A stretch of DNA of 24,539 bases from an uncultured Cocleimonas sp. (GTDB lineage: Bacteria > Pseudomonadota > Gammaproteobacteria > Thiotrichales > Thiotrichaceae), in assembly GCA_937974135.1 (NCBI GenBank), contig CALJIH010000118.1, positions 1 through 24,539 on the forward strand. The letters run 5' to 3'. The position numbers and the translations under genes were made by a program. Below, piece by piece: positions 8,580-15,302 of the stretch. The notes beneath the pieces were generated by a model that was not told the origin of the DNA, ran no database searches, and saw only the letters and a list, made by a program, of their open reading frames with translations. Every line of letters starts with the position of its first letter. The stretch's first letter is position 1.

Positions 8580-9338
8580 TTAATGCTTCCTCTCAGAATT
8601 TGTGATCTCAGCAAGCTTAGACACCCAAGTAGTAGAACGTTCACGCTCGAGAATAATAATTCGAGCACGCATTAAAGTTGTTGCGAAGCTATACATCCAA
8701 AAACCTAGAGTAGTTACTAACATTCCTATTAAGATATTAGATTCAACTCTTTTCAGGGATGATTCTTGATGCAATGATGCACACTCAGTAGGGTCTGGGC
8801 AATTAACCGCATAATAAATAATGGGTACTAAAGCTAAGCCAACTAAAGCCAATAAAGCAGAGGCTTTATCAGAACGACGTTTGTCATCAATCGCTGATTG
8901 CAAAGCAATGTAACCGATGTAAACAAAAAGCAATATTAAAAAACTAGTCAGTTTAGGATCCCAGTCCCAATAAGTTCCCCAACTGGTTTTTCCCCAAATC
9001 GCGCCTGTTGCAAGAGCTATAACTGTCATCACGGTACCAGTGATAGCAGTCGCGGATGCAAGCATATACGAAAGACGTGTATTAAAAATGAGACCGAGCA
9101 TCGCCCAAAAAACCATCACCGCGTACAACCACATCGCCATCCATGCAGATGCAACATGTACATAAATGATTCGATAGTATTGTTTTTGATCATTCAAAAC
9201 ATCTGCTGTTTTGAAAAACCCCCAATACAAACCACCTGCAATACATACAATGGCAGCAATCCAAAATAAGGGAATAAGCTTACCTGCTAAAGGGTAAAAA
9301 CTCATTGGAGCAGAATATTTAAACCAATTAATCTTCAT
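8580..9338 (-). CDS. ccmC: Heme exporter/heme-handling protein CcmC
   Basis: CcmC presents heme to CcmE in the inner membrane. The 252 residues give about six membrane spans with the WWD signature as WGTYWDWDPKLTS (from residue 120), preceded by His61 in YVHVASAW, a conserved heme-ligand position. The second family histidine is kept as His190 in SLHQES. The usual WWxTLHQ context is altered to a loop with NCPDPTEC before it, adding cysteines 180 and 186. The C-terminus is a basic tail. It is the first gene of the ccmCDEFGHI run; its start lies 248 bases from the ccmB stop, so it may have its own promoter. Confidence 0.95.
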   Translation of the reverse strand: MKINWFKYSAPMSFYPLAGKLIPLFWIAAIVCIAGGLYWGFFKTADVLNDQKQYYRIIYVHVASAWMAMWLYAVMVFWAMLGLIFNTRLSYMLASATAITGTVMTVIALATGAIWGKTSWGTYWDWDPKLTSFLILLFVYIGYIALQSAIDDKRRSDKASALLALVGLALVPIIYYAVNCPDPTECASLHQESSLKRVESNILIGMLVTTLGFWMYSFATTLMRARIIILERERSTTWVSKLAEITNSERKH

Positions 9339-9387
9339 TTTACCTTTATGACCTATCTCACCTTAAATAATCGATCTAAATATTAAA

Positions 9388-9408
9388 AAAAGACACCCCC
9401 CCACTTTT
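9388..9408 (+). repeat. Dispersed 21-bp C-rich repeat, copy 3
   Basis: The plus strand reads AAAAGACA, seven C, ACTTTT, identical to the consensus, with three further A upstream. It lies in the ccmB-ccmC gap, about 180 bases beyond the ccmB stop and 50 bases before the ccmC start codon. Confidence 0.85.
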
Positions 9409-9416
9409 GCATGATC

Positions 9417-9443
9417 TTACCTTTTTGTTCTTTAAAAAGGTAA
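9417..9443. other. AT-rich hairpin in the ccmB-ccmC gap
   Basis: TTACCTTTTT (9417-9426) and AAAAAGGTAA (9434-9443) are a perfect ten-base inverted repeat around a seven-base loop. No T run follows on the minus strand, so it is a poor intrinsic terminator for ccmAB; it could pause transcription or protect a 3' end. Confidence 0.45.
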
Positions 9444-9476
9444 ATAGAATTTATGCAAAGCTATGAGGTTTTACCA

Positions 9477-9492
9477 AACACAAAGTTGTGTT
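9477..9492. promoter_or_regulatory. Palindrome upstream of ccmC, possible operator
   Basis: AACACAA and TTGTGTT form a perfect seven-base inverted repeat separated by AG, about 140 bases upstream of the ccmC start. The symmetry suits a dimeric regulator; no specific regulator can be named. Confidence 0.3.
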
Positions 9493-9586
9493 CTTATATT
9501 TCGGTGAATTTAAAAGTGGTGATTATAATACGAATTACAATGTTTTTTTAGATTTGAGTTTGAATCACAAAACAATGTTTTTTAAA

Positions 9587-10258
9587 TCATTCTATTGAAA
9601 TCTTAAGAGCAACAGCTGTTACCCAAGGTGAAAACACCATGGCCAGCAAACTAAATGCTAAAAGCAGTAATATATAAGGTTCAATACTTACACCTTGCAT
9701 CATACTAGTAGAAATTGCCCCAGCACCATATACCAATACTGGAATATAAAGGGGTAAAACGAGCAAAGACACTAAGACCCCACCACCACGTAAACCTAAG
9801 GTTAAGGCAGCCGCTATAGCACCCAGCATACTAAGCACTGGCGTACCGATTAATAGTACCAACATCATTACCAGAATTGTATTTATAGGAAGGTGATAAA
9901 ACAGCCCCACTAGTGGAGAGATTAATACCAAAGGTAATCCGGTTAATAACCAATGCGCTAAAATTTTAGCAAGCACCGATATTGATAAAAAACTGGGGGC
10001 TAATACAATTTTTTCCAAAGTACCATCTTCATAATCTGCACTAAATAAACGATCTAATGCTAATGTTGATGCCAATAAGGCTGCAATCCACACCACGCCA
10101 GGGGCTATTTTCTTCAATACTGCTTCTTCAGTGCCTACACCTAATGGAAACAAACTAATAACCACCACAAAGAAAAACAATACCGTGAATATTTCGCTTC
10201 GGCGCCTTAATGCTAATAACAAATCCCTTTTAAGGATAATCCAGAATGCGCTAGTCAT
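9587..10258 (-). CDS. ccmB: Heme exporter permease CcmB
   Basis: CcmB is the membrane subunit of the CcmAB ABC complex whose ATP hydrolysis drives release of heme-CcmE from CcmC. From ATG 10258 the protein is 223 residues beginning MTSAFWIILKRDLLLALRRR, the family N-terminus, with about six hydrophobic spans (for example IFTVLFFFVVVISLFPLGVG). The frame is open to another possible start at 10294, but that would add 12 residues that look unlike CcmB and extend the overlap with ccmA to 44 bases. With 10258 the overlap is eight bases (ATGACTAG), a common coupling pattern. Confidence 0.93.
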   Translation of the reverse strand: MTSAFWIILKRDLLLALRRRSEIFTVLFFFVVVISLFPLGVGTEEAVLKKIAPGVVWIAALLASTLALDRLFSADYEDGTLEKIVLAPSFLSISVLAKILAHWLLTGLPLVLISPLVGLFYHLPINTILVMMLVLLIGTPVLSMLGAIAAALTLGLRGGGVLVSLLVLPLYIPVLVYGAGAISTSMMQGVSIEPYILLLLAFSLLAMVFSPWVTAVALKISIE

Positions 10259-10904
10259 TATCTGAACGATTTGGTTTATTGTTTGATTGATCAAGGTTAA
10301 TTGTTAAAATCTTACCTTGTGTCAGTGGTACTTCTTGATGGGTGGTCAGTATTACCGTGCCATCATTTTCTACATGACTTGCAATAACATCTTGTAGCTT
10401 TTTAACGGCAAAACCATCTAAGGCTACAAAAGGTTCATCGAGTATCCATAATTTGGCATTTGTGAGTAATAGGCCCGCTAGAGCAACACGCCTTTTTTGC
10501 CCTTGAGAAAGTTGTGCCGATGATTTGTATTCAGAACCAAATAATCCAATATCTTCTAAAGCTTGTAATAACTGCTCTTCTGAATAACTAGCACCCGCTA
10601 AAGCAGTATTTATTTGTAAGTTTTCTAGAGCACTTAAGTCAGCTTTTATTGCGTTGTGATGCCCCAAATAAAACAATTCATTTCGAAAAACTTCATCCTG
10701 TTTTTTTATAGTTAGATTGTGCCAAAGGACTTCACCGTCATCTGCTTGAGAAAGTCCACATAAAGTGCGAAGTAGTGTTGTTTTACCTGTTCCATTTTGT
10801 CCCTCAATACGCATTAACTGTTTATTAGTTAAAACAAATGAAAGCCCTGAGAAAAGCTCTTTTTCTCCTCTGATACATTGTAAATTGTTAACTACTAGCG
10901 ACAT
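10251..10904 (-). CDS. ccmA: Heme exporter ATP-binding protein CcmA
   Basis: CcmA is the ATPase of the CcmAB transporter. The 217 residues contain all core ABC motifs: Walker A GQNGTGKTT (about 35-43), signature LSQGQKRRVALAG (from about 132), Walker B LWILDEPFVALD (from about 152) and the switch histidine in ILTTHQ. The LSQGQ signature and the short length are typical of CcmA. It is the first gene of the maturation locus and overlaps ccmB by eight bases. No gene lies in the 55 bases between it and the ACT-like gene upstream. Confidence 0.95.
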   Translation of the reverse strand: MSLVVNNLQCIRGEKELFSGLSFVLTNKQLMRIEGQNGTGKTTLLRTLCGLSQADDGEVLWHNLTIKKQDEVFRNELFYLGHHNAIKADLSALENLQINTALAGASYSEEQLLQALEDIGLFGSEYKSSAQLSQGQKRRVALAGLLLTNAKLWILDEPFVALDGFAVKKLQDVIASHVENDGTVILTTHQEVPLTQGKILTINLDQSNNKPNRSDND

Positions 10905-10959
10905 GTGGCTAGTTTAAAGAAAATAGACAATAGGGTCGAGTTTATAGTTAATGATCGTA

Positions 10960-11499
10960 TTAGGAACCTAGAGCTAACTGATCCAAACCATCAATATCTC
11001 GCAAAAAAATAATTCTTTGATCATCATCTAAGTTTTTGGCCAAATTTAAAAACAACTCTCCTACTAAATTCGACTCTTTAGCCGCTTTTTTTAACAGTAT
11101 TATTGCTACGGGTCCAAATGACTCTGCTAATCTATCTTCGACAATGTTCATAACATCGTGTGTAATGACATCAGCTGCCCTGAGTGGGTTGAGAGCGGTA
11201 ATAGTTTTATCAAAACGTGTAGGAAGACTTTCAACAACATCATTTGGACCTGCTTGTGACTCAGTAACACTAATTATTGAGTCTACATGTGGTACAGATT
11301 CCAAAGTTTCATTGAGATACTCTCTGTCATAATTTAAGTCACCCACACACACAACGGTCAATTTTACACCGTTCTCATGTTCATCAGTAATACATCGACG
11401 ATAGATTAATCCTAAGTTTCCCAACTTACGCATTAAAATAGGTAAAATACCCATTTTCTTGGTGGCAATCAGCTTGATTTCTATCGATTTAGTTAACAA
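10960..11499 (-). CDS. ACT-like N-terminal domain plus helical C-terminal domain, function unknown
   Basis: A 179-residue soluble protein. The first ~80 residues (KSIEIKLIATKKMGILPILM and onward) have the beta-alpha-beta pattern of an ACT-like ligand-binding domain. After a linker, residues ~110-175 are helical (VEDRLAESFGPVAIILLKKA). They resemble the small helical domain found at the end of some bacterial kinases and regulators, from memory of the pattern only. There is no obvious DNA-binding motif or enzyme site. The start is TTG 11499 preceded by GGAGA at four bases, a strong Shine-Dalgarno, so I accept TTG. It lies upstream of ccmA in the same direction, 55 bases away, and could be co-transcribed. 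A role as a small-molecule sensor is speculation. Confidence 0.7.
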   Translation of the reverse strand: MLTKSIEIKLIATKKMGILPILMRKLGNLGLIYRRCITDEHENGVKLTVVCVGDLNYDREYLNETLESVPHVDSIISVTESQAGPNDVVESLPTRFDKTITALNPLRAADVITHDVMNIVEDRLAESFGPVAIILLKKAAKESNLVGELFLNLAKNLDDDQRIIFLRDIDGLDQLALGS

Positions 11500-11550
11500 A
11501 ATTTCTCCAAAAAATTAAAGCTTAAAGCGTCATAAAAAATAAATAAATTG

Positions 11551-11565
11551 CCATAAAAATTATGG
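11551..11565. other. Small inverted repeat in a divergent promoter region
   Basis: CCATAA and TTATGG flank AAA. It lies between two divergent genes and may be part of a promoter or operator; this is weak evidence. Confidence 0.2.
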
Positions 11566-11593
11566 ATATAGCGAGCTTTTTAAGCGTACCGAT

Positions 11594-11607
11594 TATTGTA
11601 TACAATA
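11594..11607. promoter_or_regulatory. Perfect 14-bp palindrome, possible operator
   Basis: TATTGTATACAATA is a perfect palindrome in the 208-base gap between the divergent ACT-like gene and the gene starting at 11708. The GTATAC centre with TTG/CAA arms resembles sites used by some GntR-family regulators, but no such regulator is encoded here. Confidence 0.4.
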
Positions 11608-11707
11608 GCTTAATAAAGGATGAATATTTGCAATTTAATGATTAGCGGATAGATGATACTCACTAAAAACTTCTGTATGATTAACTCACTTAATTTAGGG
11701 CATATAC

Positions 11708-12400
11708 TTGCATCGATCACTTATGGATGATTTGGATAAAATTAGTAGTGAAAATGACGATGAACACACTAAAAAAAGAGGCTGTTTAGGCACCTTAGGA
11801 ATCATCCTAATTACCTGTATCGTATCGGTAGTTGTAAGTCTATTTGCCGTAAATTACTTTTTATTTCCGGGAAAACTTGATCCGGTTGAACTCTCACAAA
11901 AAGAAGAGAGCAAACTAAATAGCAAACTAAAACAGTTTGGTTTGCCTACCCTACCTAGCGATAGCGGTGCAAGAATTGAACCCGAACCCTACACCGAGGT
12001 AGGGGCAAACAGAGAAATTAATTTCACTGAAAAAGAATTGAATGCCATGCTCGCTAAAAATACTGAGCTTGCGGATCAAGTCGCCATCGATTTAAGCGAA
12101 AATCTCGCTAGCGCTAAAATCATTATCCCGCTTGATCCTGATTTTCCGATACTTGGTGGTAAAACTTTAAAAGTGAATGCTGGTGCTGAACTTTCTTATG
12201 CCAACGGACGACCTACGGTGATATTGAAAGGTGTAAAAGTTTGGGGTGTGCCAATCCCAAATGCCTGGCTTGGCAATTTAAAAAATGTCGATTTAGTAAA
12301 AGAATTTGGTGGAGACGAAGGATTTTGGCAATCTTTCGCAGATGGTGTCGATAATATTTCAGTCGGCGAAGGGCAATTAAAAATTAAACTTAAAGAATAA
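11708..12400 (+). CDS. Conserved membrane-anchored protein upstream of a TerC gene
   Basis: A 230-residue protein with a charged cytoplasmic N-terminus, one membrane helix (about 27-50) and an extracytoplasmic domain. That domain has alternating strands and motifs such as INFTEKELNAMLAKN, ASAKIIIPLDPDFP and VWGVPIPNAWLG. I know this pattern as a conserved gammaproteobacterial protein, sometimes labelled arginine N-succinyltransferase in databases; nothing in the sequence supports that enzyme. The shape could suit lipid or ligand binding (inference). Start: TTG 11708 has AGGG seven bases upstream; ATG 11723 is in frame but poorly spaced, so I keep TTG. The TerC gene follows after 14 bases, probably in one operon. 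Confidence 0.8.
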   Translation: MHRSLMDDLDKISSENDDEHTKKRGCLGTLGIILITCIVSVVVSLFAVNYFLFPGKLDPVELSQKEESKLNSKLKQFGLPTLPSDSGARIEPEPYTEVGANREINFTEKELNAMLAKNTELADQVAIDLSENLASAKIIIPLDPDFPILGGKTLKVNAGAELSYANGRPTVILKGVKVWGVPIPNAWLGNLKNVDLVKEFGGDEGFWQSFADGVDNISVGEGQLKIKLKE

Positions 12401-12414
12401 TAGGAGAAGTTTTA

Positions 12415-13221
12415 ATGGACTTAGGAAGCAGTTTAGATGGTTTATTTACACTAGAAAGTCTTTTTACATTTGGTATGCTAATTCTGCTTCAAGCAGTACT
12501 TGGTTTTGATAATTTGTTATACATCTCATTAGAGTCCCAACGCGTAGAACCCTCTAAGCAATCAATGACACGTAAATGGGGTATTGGTTTAGCAGTCATA
12601 CTCCGTATTATTTTATTATTTGCGCTGTTGAATATCCTGCAATTATTTACCAGCGAGATATTTGCTTTAGATATCAAAGGCATTATTAAAGGCTCATTTA
12701 ATCTTGAGAGTATTGTGGTGTTTTTAGGGGGTATTTTCTTAATTTACACAGCAATAAAAGAAATCATGCATATGATGTTGCTTGAAGAAGACATGGAAAA
12801 AGAACGCAAACCCAGTTCTTTTTGGTCAGTGCTATTTTCAATAGTGATTATGAATGCGATCTTCTCTTTTGATTCTATTTTAAGTGCAATGGCATTAACT
12901 CAAAACTTCATCCTCATGGCGAGTGCCATACTTATCGGTGGTATTTTAATGGTGGTGTTAGCAGATAAAGTCACTGAATTCTTGAAAAAGAATCGTATGT
13001 ACGAAGTAGTCGGGTTATTTATTCTTTTCTTAGTCGGTGCAATGTTGATATCGGAAGGTGCTCATAAAGCAGGGTTAGAATTGTTTAACACTGAAATTCA
13101 TGCAATGAGTAAAGGCACGTTCTATTTGATTATTTTCGTAATGGTAATTGTAGAAATGGTCCAATCTCGTTATCAAAAGAATCTAATTGCGCTTAAGCAA
13201 CCAAAAACTTACGAGAAGTAG
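12415..13221 (+). CDS. TerC-family integral membrane protein
   Basis: TerC/Alx/YkoY-family proteins are multi-span inner-membrane proteins linked to metal handling, notably manganese export and metalation of exported proteins. The 268 residues form about seven hydrophobic spans. The paired acidic motifs of the family are present: LGFDNLLYISL (FDN at 31-33) and FSFDSILSAMAL (FD at 152-153), which place aspartates inside the membrane for metal coordination. A clear AGGAGA precedes ATG 12415. No manganese riboswitch of the yybP-ykoY type was found upstream. A hairpin and repeat copy 4 follow the stop. Confidence 0.9.
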   Translation: MDLGSSLDGLFTLESLFTFGMLILLQAVLGFDNLLYISLESQRVEPSKQSMTRKWGIGLAVILRIILLFALLNILQLFTSEIFALDIKGIIKGSFNLESIVVFLGGIFLIYTAIKEIMHMMLLEEDMEKERKPSSFWSVLFSIVIMNAIFSFDSILSAMALTQNFILMASAILIGGILMVVLADKVTEFLKKNRMYEVVGLFILFLVGAMLISEGAHKAGLELFNTEIHAMSKGTFYLIIFVMVIVEMVQSRYQKNLIALKQPKTYEK

Positions 13222-13234
13222 TAATTCTAAAATG

Positions 13235-13262
13235 CCCTCAGCGTATGCTGTGGGTATTATTA
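13235..13262 (+). terminator. Probable terminator after the TerC-family gene
   Basis: CCCTCAGC (13235-13242) and GCTGTGGG (13247-13254) form an eight-base stem with one T-T mismatch and a GTAT loop, followed by a short T/A stretch. It starts 13 bases after the stop. The T run is weak. Confidence 0.5.
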
Positions 13263-13276
13263 CAACTTGCCATTTG

Positions 13277-13298
13277 AAAAGTACACCCCCCTACTTTT
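13277..13298 (+). repeat. Dispersed C-rich repeat, copy 4 (variant)
   Basis: The plus strand reads AAAAGTACA, six C, T, ACTTTT, one base longer than the consensus. Here the flanks AAAAGTA and TACTTTT are a perfect seven-base inverted repeat around the C run. It lies 55 bases after the TerC-family stop. Confidence 0.75.
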
Positions 13299-13475
13299 AG
13301 GGGTTTCACATTTCATACAGATTAAATTACCTTCTATTTCTTATTGATTTAAATTTAAATTTTTAGTGAATTTGATGTACACTGAAATCAACTAGAATGT
13401 GTTAACCCCAATAATTATAACCACAAAAGCGCTTAACAATATTTTCTCTGGGCTAATGAAAAATAGGGATGTGGT

Positions 13476-15035
13476 ATGAACCGAAAAGCAATTTTGCAAC
13501 TAGCATGCTTGATCATATTAAGTCTGTTTGTCTTTAATGCAAACGCAGAAGGATTATCTGAATATTTACAAAATCCTGAAGCAACAAAAACATCTTTAGA
13601 GGCAAAGACTTCAACAATTTTCTCGAATGAGGCATCGACGTTAAACGGCTCAAAAGATTCCACTCAATTAAAAAACATTATTGAATTGGTTGTTGCTGGT
13701 ATCGTAGCTGCTGCGTTAATCATCGTAGTATTGGTGATTTTCTTAGGACGATGGTTAGCGGGTCGAGAAAAGAAACTAATAAAAGAATTACGCATGGAAG
13801 CAGAAGAAAATAGCGATCACATTTCTTCAGCTGCATCGACCATAAGAGAACAAGAAAAAGAGACAACCCAGATTACCCAATCAATGCGTAATCAATCTAG
13901 TAAGTTAGAACTTCAGCAAAAAGAAACAGAGCATTATTCTAAAAAAATTGCCGAATCTTCTAAAAAAGTTAAGCAATATGAAAAAGATCTGGGCACGGTT
14001 TCGGATAAAGTTTCTGAAAATATGACAAAAATCCAAAAATATTGGGACGGACAAGTGAATGAAACGGTGGATACGATAAGCCTCTTTCAACACAGCCTAA
14101 AAGAAAATATTAATGTAGCCACTGAAGAGCTCGATAAAATTAATGAGCAGAAAACAATTTCTGATGAATTACTACAAGAAGTGTTAAACAAACACAACGA
14201 GCAAAATTTACACATTGATAACAATACCGAGCTTTCTGATAAATTGACAGCAAACCTTGAGCAAGCATTTGTTGAATCAAATAAATTACTGGATTTACTA
14301 AAAAAACAACAAGAACAAGCCGAATCATCCTTAAACGAATACTCGGAGCGTTTGAATAATTTTGAAGAGCAAGCCTATGAGCAGTTTGATACGAGTTTCC
14401 AAGTTGCCGATTTAGCACGACAAGAGCTTTCTGCGAATCTTGACGAAAACCGTAAACATATCGAAACCATGCGCCGTCAGGAAGAACAAAGTCACAGTTT
14501 AAACTCTCAAATTACTAAAAACCTCGAGACTTTAGATTATTCTAAAATAGTCAAAATATCCGAAACACTGGATACCACACAAAATATGTTTGATGATATT
14601 CACCATAAGGTTGAAGAAACACGCCATATGCTCGATGAACTAAAACAAATCGAAGAAGATATCAAAACGACTGCTAGTAACGTAGAAAGCGCCACCAAAA
14701 CACAATCATTATTTGATCAACAAGATGCTGAAATAGATAAGCAGATTGATGAGCTGCTTGAAAATGCTGAAAATGAATTAAAAAAACAAAGTAAGTTATC
14801 TGAAGATTTACCCAAAGACGAAACTGAACTAGAAGCTAAAGCATTGAATGCTGATTCTGAAAAAGCCATTTCTGAGAAAATCAAAGAAGAAGTTGATGCA
14901 CTGGAAAATCCATCTGAAAAAATCAGAGGAAACACTACAGTAGCGATCACAGATTACAAAATGGCTAGTGGAGATAGCAGTACGCCACTGTCATTTTTTC
15001 GCGATATAAAGAAGAATAGTTCGAATCAGAAATAA
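13476..15035 (+). CDS. Signal-peptide, membrane-anchored cytoplasmic coiled-coil protein
   Basis: A 519-residue protein of unrecognised family. An N-terminal signal-like segment ends in FNANA|EG near residue 24. About 45 mostly polar residues follow, then one strong membrane span (about 68-91) followed by GRWLAGREKK, whose charges predict that the rest is cytoplasmic. Residues ~100-450 are rich in Glu, Gln, Lys, Asn and Leu with long helical, heptad-like stretches, the look of an extended coiled coil. The acidic C-terminus ends in SSTPLSFFRDIKKN. The ATG has AGGGATG about five bases upstream. The shape recalls scaffold or division-type proteins such as membrane-tethered coiled coils, but no family can be named. 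Confidence 0.75.
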   Translation: MNRKAILQLACLIILSLFVFNANAEGLSEYLQNPEATKTSLEAKTSTIFSNEASTLNGSKDSTQLKNIIELVVAGIVAAALIIVVLVIFLGRWLAGREKKLIKELRMEAEENSDHISSAASTIREQEKETTQITQSMRNQSSKLELQQKETEHYSKKIAESSKKVKQYEKDLGTVSDKVSENMTKIQKYWDGQVNETVDTISLFQHSLKENINVATEELDKINEQKTISDELLQEVLNKHNEQNLHIDNNTELSDKLTANLEQAFVESNKLLDLLKKQQEQAESSLNEYSERLNNFEEQAYEQFDTSFQVADLARQELSANLDENRKHIETMRRQEEQSHSLNSQITKNLETLDYSKIVKISETLDTTQNMFDDIHHKVEETRHMLDELKQIEEDIKTTASNVESATKTQSLFDQQDAEIDKQIDELLENAENELKKQSKLSEDLPKDETELEAKALNADSEKAISEKIKEEVDALENPSEKIRGNTTVAITDYKMASGDSSTPLSFFRDIKKNSSNQK

Positions 15036-15038
15036 AAT

Positions 15039-15054
15039 GAGCCATCCTTGGCTC
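15039..15054 (+). other. Hairpin just after the coiled-coil gene
   Basis: GAGCCA and TGGCTC form a perfect six-base stem around TCCT, starting four bases after the stop. No T run follows immediately. Its loop side and following bases (ATCCTTGGC...GTCACT) recur at 15110-15126. Confidence 0.45.
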
Positions 15055-15080
15055 CCAGTCACTAGTTTCCTTATTACAAT

Positions 15081-15100
15081 AAAGTAAAAATTACTTTTTT
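15081..15100 (+). terminator. AT-rich hairpin with T run, possible terminator
   Basis: AAAGTAA and TTACTTT form a perfect seven-base stem around AAA, followed by further T to 15100. It lies between convergent genes. The stem is AT-only apart from one G-C pair, so its strength is doubtful. Confidence 0.4.
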
Positions 15101-15103
15101 GTA

Positions 15104-15119
15104 GGCCAAATCCTTGGCC
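15104..15119. other. GC-rich hairpin between convergent genes
   Basis: GGCCAA and TTGGCC form a perfect six-base stem around ATCC. It shares ATCCTTGGC and the following GTCACT with the hairpin at 15039-15054, so the pair looks like an old duplication. A third hairpin, CACTAC and GTAGTG around TCTCTT, is at 15163-15180. Confidence 0.4.
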
Positions 15120-15302
15120 CGTCACTGGTGTATCCTAATTTTATTAATTTACTGCGGGTAAACACTACTCTCTTGTAGTGGGATTAATATAACAGCCATA
15201 GTTTGAGTATCACATGTTCAATATGTTTAACGGCTTGCAATTAAAGACGTATGAATAAACGGTAAACTTCTAGGGATAAATAACTAATGCTTGTGCGATC
15301 TA

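Noticed and set aside
9417..9443. The ten-base hairpin as the ccmAB terminator
   Set aside because: It has no T run on the minus strand and an A/T-dominated stem, so it is listed only as a hairpin.
11500..11707. A yybP-ykoY manganese riboswitch ahead of the TerC operon
   Set aside because: No matching conserved helices or loop sequences were seen; the region has only AT-rich palindromes.
13905..14950. Minus-strand open frames within the coiled-coil gene
   Set aside because: They mirror the Lys/Glu-rich sense gene, lack ribosome sites and give Ser/Phe/Leu-rich nonsense-like products.
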